Below are positions 60,480-64,000 of a stretch of 64,000 nt of DNA, piece by piece; position 1 is the first letter of the stretch; each line of letters starts with the position of its first letter. The position numbers and the translations under genes are program-made. The stretch is from Solea solea (Eukaryota > Chordata > Actinopteri > Pleuronectiformes > Soleidae), in the NCBI RefSeq assembly GCF_958295425.1, contig NC_081148.1:8341466-8405465 (forward strand), in the 5' to 3' direction. The notes under the pieces were generated by a model, which saw only the letters and a program-made list of their open reading frames with translations, was not told where the DNA came from and did not search any database.

Positions 60480-61020
60480 TTCCTGCAGTGAGCACACAGG
60501 CTCCCACAGCATGTGACTGCACACATCAGCCCTCATCATCTGTATGTGATTTTAAACCTCGGGCCGTTCTCCGTATTTATTTGAAAGTGGCCAGACTTGA
60601 AAGCTGTGCGGGCCGAACAGAGCAAAAGCACTTTTTGATCACACACATAATCCTCGGCTCGTCCAACATCGCCTTTAAAATAAATATCAAATTCTGAAAA
60701 TATTAGCTTTCTGAGCGGCCTGTTTATTGTTTGAGTTTCCTGAGGTTTAAATTGACTGGGAAAACACTTTTACAGTGCCATCAGTGAATCAAAGGCCTGA
60801 GATTTAAAAAAAAAAAAAAGAGGGGGGCCTGACAGAGGTAATAACCACATTTGATAAATAAACAATCCCCTCATCTCCATCCTTCATGCACCTCGCTGGA
60901 TTGGCCAAAACCCTGCACAGGAATGGAGCTTTCCAGACGAGCAATTACCTTTGGCCCTAACCACCATTTTTAGAACTTACCACAAATGTATGAGTAACCA
61001 CATACCAGGGAAGAAGAAAA
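60480..61020. promoter_or_regulatory. candidate conserved noncoding element
   Basis: Apart from a 13-base A run near 60808, this block is repeat-free, with AAATAAATATCAAATTC, GATTGGCCAAAACC (CCAAT-like), GAGCAATTACC and ACCACCATTTTTAG segments. No reading frame is sustained. CNE status is inferred from texture only. Confidence 0.25.
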
Positions 61021-64000
61021 AAACAAACCATGTCAACCAGCAAATCTCTATTTTAATCATGTAACCATATCCAGCGTGTAGCTATAGATCTTTATCAGCA
61101 TCCACTTAGATTTTTATTTATAATGTGGGCAGCGGTGGACTGATTTAATGACAGGAGGAATCTAAAATAGGATGTGGCATCCTTTGAATCAGGGAATTAA
61201 GATTAAACTGTCAGCATCCGAGTAGCGATGGCAATCAGAGACTTTGGTGTACTTTCTGAATCTGTGTTGACACTTTATAAAATGAAACTTGATGCAAGGA
61301 GCAGAGTGATGTCCTGTAGCTGATGGAAAACAAGGAAGTGATGACTGATTACATGTCAGAATGGATAAAATTATCATCACTGTAACTCTCTTAATGCATT
61401 TTGGGCCTCTTCCCCCCCCCACACCCTTGTGATAATGCTCGCGTTCTTTTTGAAGTCGGATTATTCACCAGACTTCTTGTGACATAATCATTCAATAAAA
61501 ACGAGTTTGAATAAGTGAATAAAAAAAAGTTTAAGAAGAGAAACTAACATTGACATAGATCAAATAAAAATGTTTGTGTGTGTGTGTGTGTGCACGTGTA
61601 TGTAACGTCTATAATATACGAGGTGTTTTTGGAGATGAGCGTTGCGTGCCAGGAGCCACAGCAGGTGCAGTGCATCTCTGGAGTTTCTTGTCCAAGTATG
61701 TGTTGGGGGGGGGGGGGGGGTCGGTGTCTCCCACCCCCACCTCTTCATCTCAGCTTTCTCCACTTCTCCCTGCTGATGATATAAATAAAAACAGGCAACT
61801 CACCACAAAAGCAGCAGGGATCCTCTGGAGCAGCAGAGGAGACAGGGTTTTCCAGGGTGACACTGAGAGGCTTAAGAGGTGGTGGTTTGAGATTCTCTGT
61901 GGTTATTTAGGGACACTCGAACGCAGCATGTGCGAGTCACTCCGATAAAACATTTCAACCTGTATTGAGCAGTCGGATGGAGGTTGTAATGTGGGACAAC
62001 ACAAGACTCTTTATGATTTCCAAGTCCTCATCTATTGCTTTCATTTAATGATTATTCCAATTTTGTTTTAGTTCATTTCTGTTTGTTACCTTAGACTGAG
62101 CTGTTTATTATCATCAGGAACATTTGTACAGTTGCCTAGAAAGGACAACTCAAACACTAGATTCAGGGAGGACTTTTTATGTTTTGATGCTGCCTGACCT
62201 CCACTGTAATGTCTCATACACACTTGGGTATTTAGTTCTTAGCAAGATGTGCCTTCACCCCTCGATATCACTAAATCCTCATCTCCAAATGACTCAATTA
62301 TGCTGGTTTTGGCTCTTCTTCGGGTTAGGCACTACAATCTTAATGAGGTATTATTCTGAAAACATATTGTTTCATCATACAACATATAGTTTTACTTACA
62401 CGACAGATTTTCTTCTTATCCAGGAATTTGTTATACAGAAGCAAAAATGATAAAATACTAAAGATACTAAAATAGTGTTTATTACAGTTATGGTAGAGAC
62501 TTTGTTTTTCCCAAAACTACATGCTTGACACAAAGGTTTAAAATGTCCGGTTTGCGGCAGACAACAGATCAAACAAGAAGGTCAAGAATCTGGCAAACAA
62601 ACACAACTGGCTGACACGAATGATACTGGCAGCAGGAAATCAGATTCACGTTCAGATTCAAGGCCGACTGCAATAGTTGAACCCAACTCAAAGGCATGGT
62701 GGTCAGATTGTTAGCTTCCCTGGAGAAGGACCAAAAGCTGAGTAGGTGCAGCAAGGCAAGCAGTTGATCTTGTAAAGAAGAGGGAAAACTTGAAGATGTC
62801 TGACACGAAATGGAAGAAACAAGACTGTAAAACAGAACTGCGGCTCGAAGTTCTGCGGATGTGGCTGTGTCTTCAGCTAAAGGAGGAGGAAGAGACGCCA
62901 TGACAGGTATTTGGCAAAGGCCATTTGTGCTGAGGAGAGAGCAGCAGGATTTGGTCAATGATGACGCAAAGCCTCCACTGTTATGGTCCTGGACCAGATT
63001 TTGCATGGCAACATTACCTTTTTATGTATCACATAGTGTGCTTTCATTTTCTGTCTGAGAAACAGAGGCAGTGAGGAATCAAGACGCCTAAAGGCCAAAG
63101 TAATAGAATAAATGGCAAGATATTTTCAGTCTCTATTCACTAGTGTTTGACTCCGTTGTTGCAATGTATGTAGACACTATTTCAATAGATCTTTCAACAT
63201 GATGAAAAGACAGGGTTGCTAGAAAACATGTAAAAAATAGCCTTTTTTGCTTTGAATTTTTGGTGGACCTATAGGAAACCTAAAGCAGAACCATAGCTCT
63301 TGCCGCATTGAGTAATGTATCTTTTTGTCTGCTGAGGAATGAATCCTTTGAAGGATGAAGACATATTTTACTCTGCTTCACGCCAGAATATCCACTCTGC
63401 CTGCAGGAGTCATGTTATGAACTGTAGGAGACCAGTAAAATCCCCTTCCTCCAGTCCTCCCATCCCACATATCTTCCACCATCTCCATTCCCCCCACACC
63501 ATCTTTTCCCTCCTTATCCTCCCCGTTGCCCTCCTCTGTCTCCACTAGTAATGGATTACATGTCTCCTCTCAGCCTTTCCTCTCCTCAGTGAATCATGGG
63601 GCTGAAGCCAAGGGTGGACCTTGAGGGTGGGTGGGAACCCCAGCAGACCGTTGGGGAAATGCCAGATATTGGGTTTCTGTGTTCTTATAGCAACAGATAT
63701 GATGTAGTGAGTGTGAATGTGGCTGTATAGTGGGGCCTCTCCACATCCCACACGTTCATAGCAGTGTGATGTGGATGTGGAAATGTGGGATATGCAAGGG
63801 AAGAGGCAGGAAGGGACAAGAAGGTGATGCTATAGCTTTGCTTGTACATATTGCTCCGTTAAATCCATGTGCACCTCATTTTGTATGTTTTAGTTTTAGA
63901 TGTAAAATTTGATGGCTGATTTTTGGTTTGTCTACCTCGCTCTCTCTCTCAAGTCTTACTATGAGGTATCATGTGTACCGAAAGAGTGGCTGCAGGTTGT

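Larger units (their letters stand above)
53001..64000. other. gene desert, distal part to the window end
   Basis: No gene is supported on either strand. It is rich in CA/GT tracts (54130-54155, 54308-54352, 54460-54485, 56505-56526, 58142-58187, 58333-58353, 58725-58761, 61571-61592), has poly-C at 54623-54639 and poly-G at 61705-61720, and carries the MITEs at 54978 and 57594-57953 and the inverted repeat copy at 58190-58310. Candidate noncoding elements lie at 56930-57320 and 60480-61020. A 145-codon - strand ORF at 62569-63006 lacks any family pattern. Confidence 0.5.

Noticed and set aside
62569..63006. A 145-codon - strand ORF in the desert
   Set aside because: It shows no domain, no neighbouring exon with compatible phase and a Ser/Leu/Cys-rich composition typical of antisense chance frames. 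It is worth a BLAST but is not supported as a gene.
1..64000. CRISPR arrays, bacterial operons, tRNA or rRNA genes, integrated viruses
   Set aside because: No regularly spaced direct repeats, no prokaryotic-style gene packing, no cloverleaf with A and B boxes that I could identify, and no retroviral or other viral coding blocks were seen.

Overview
This is a window from a bony-fish nuclear genome, most likely a percomorph teleost. The genes are split by spliceosomal introns. Introns and intergenic DNA carry many (CA)n and (TA)n microsatellites and families of short transposon-derived repeats that I recognise as typical of ray-finned fish. The assignment rests on gene order, repeat types and protein similarity judged by eye; no database was searched.

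The first half (1-32,310) is a compact block of five genes. (1) The last 15 codons and the roughly 2.2 kb 3' UTR of calcineurin B (ppp3r1, + strand). (2) A complete pno1 (- strand, 7 coding exons). (3) A complete dnaaf10/wdr92 (+ strand, 8 exons), divergent from pno1. (4) A 20-exon, 1107-residue gene on the - strand that I can describe but not name. (5) A complete c1d (+ strand), divergent from gene 4. As I recall it, mammals have the same order PPP3R1-PNO1-WDR92-C1D on human 2p14, so this is an ancient syntenic block; I recall no counterpart of the unnamed gene between WDR92 and C1D in mammals.

The unnamed gene is the most interesting content. Reading frame and splice phase run unbroken through all 20 exons. 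It encodes two cadherin-like beta-sandwich repeats, a RING/U-box-like fold that has lost most zinc ligands, an intact CCHC TRAF-type zinc finger, and a long TPR-rich region interrupted by a basic Gly/Arg/Pro-rich linker. A perfect 14-bp RFX X-box (the cis element of ciliary genes) lies about 120 bp upstream of its start codon, and another lies in intron 1 of the neighbouring dynein-assembly gene dnaaf10. This makes a ciliary or dynein-assembly role a concrete, testable idea.

The second half (32,311-64,000) shows no protein-coding gene I can support. It is a gene desert with microsatellites, homopolymers, a tandemly duplicated repeat containing TTAGGG-like steps, transposon remnants, and several low-repeat stretches that look like conserved noncoding elements. 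From recalled human gene order (C1D faces the ETAA1/MEIS1 desert), I infer it may be a regulatory desert; conservation could not be tested here.
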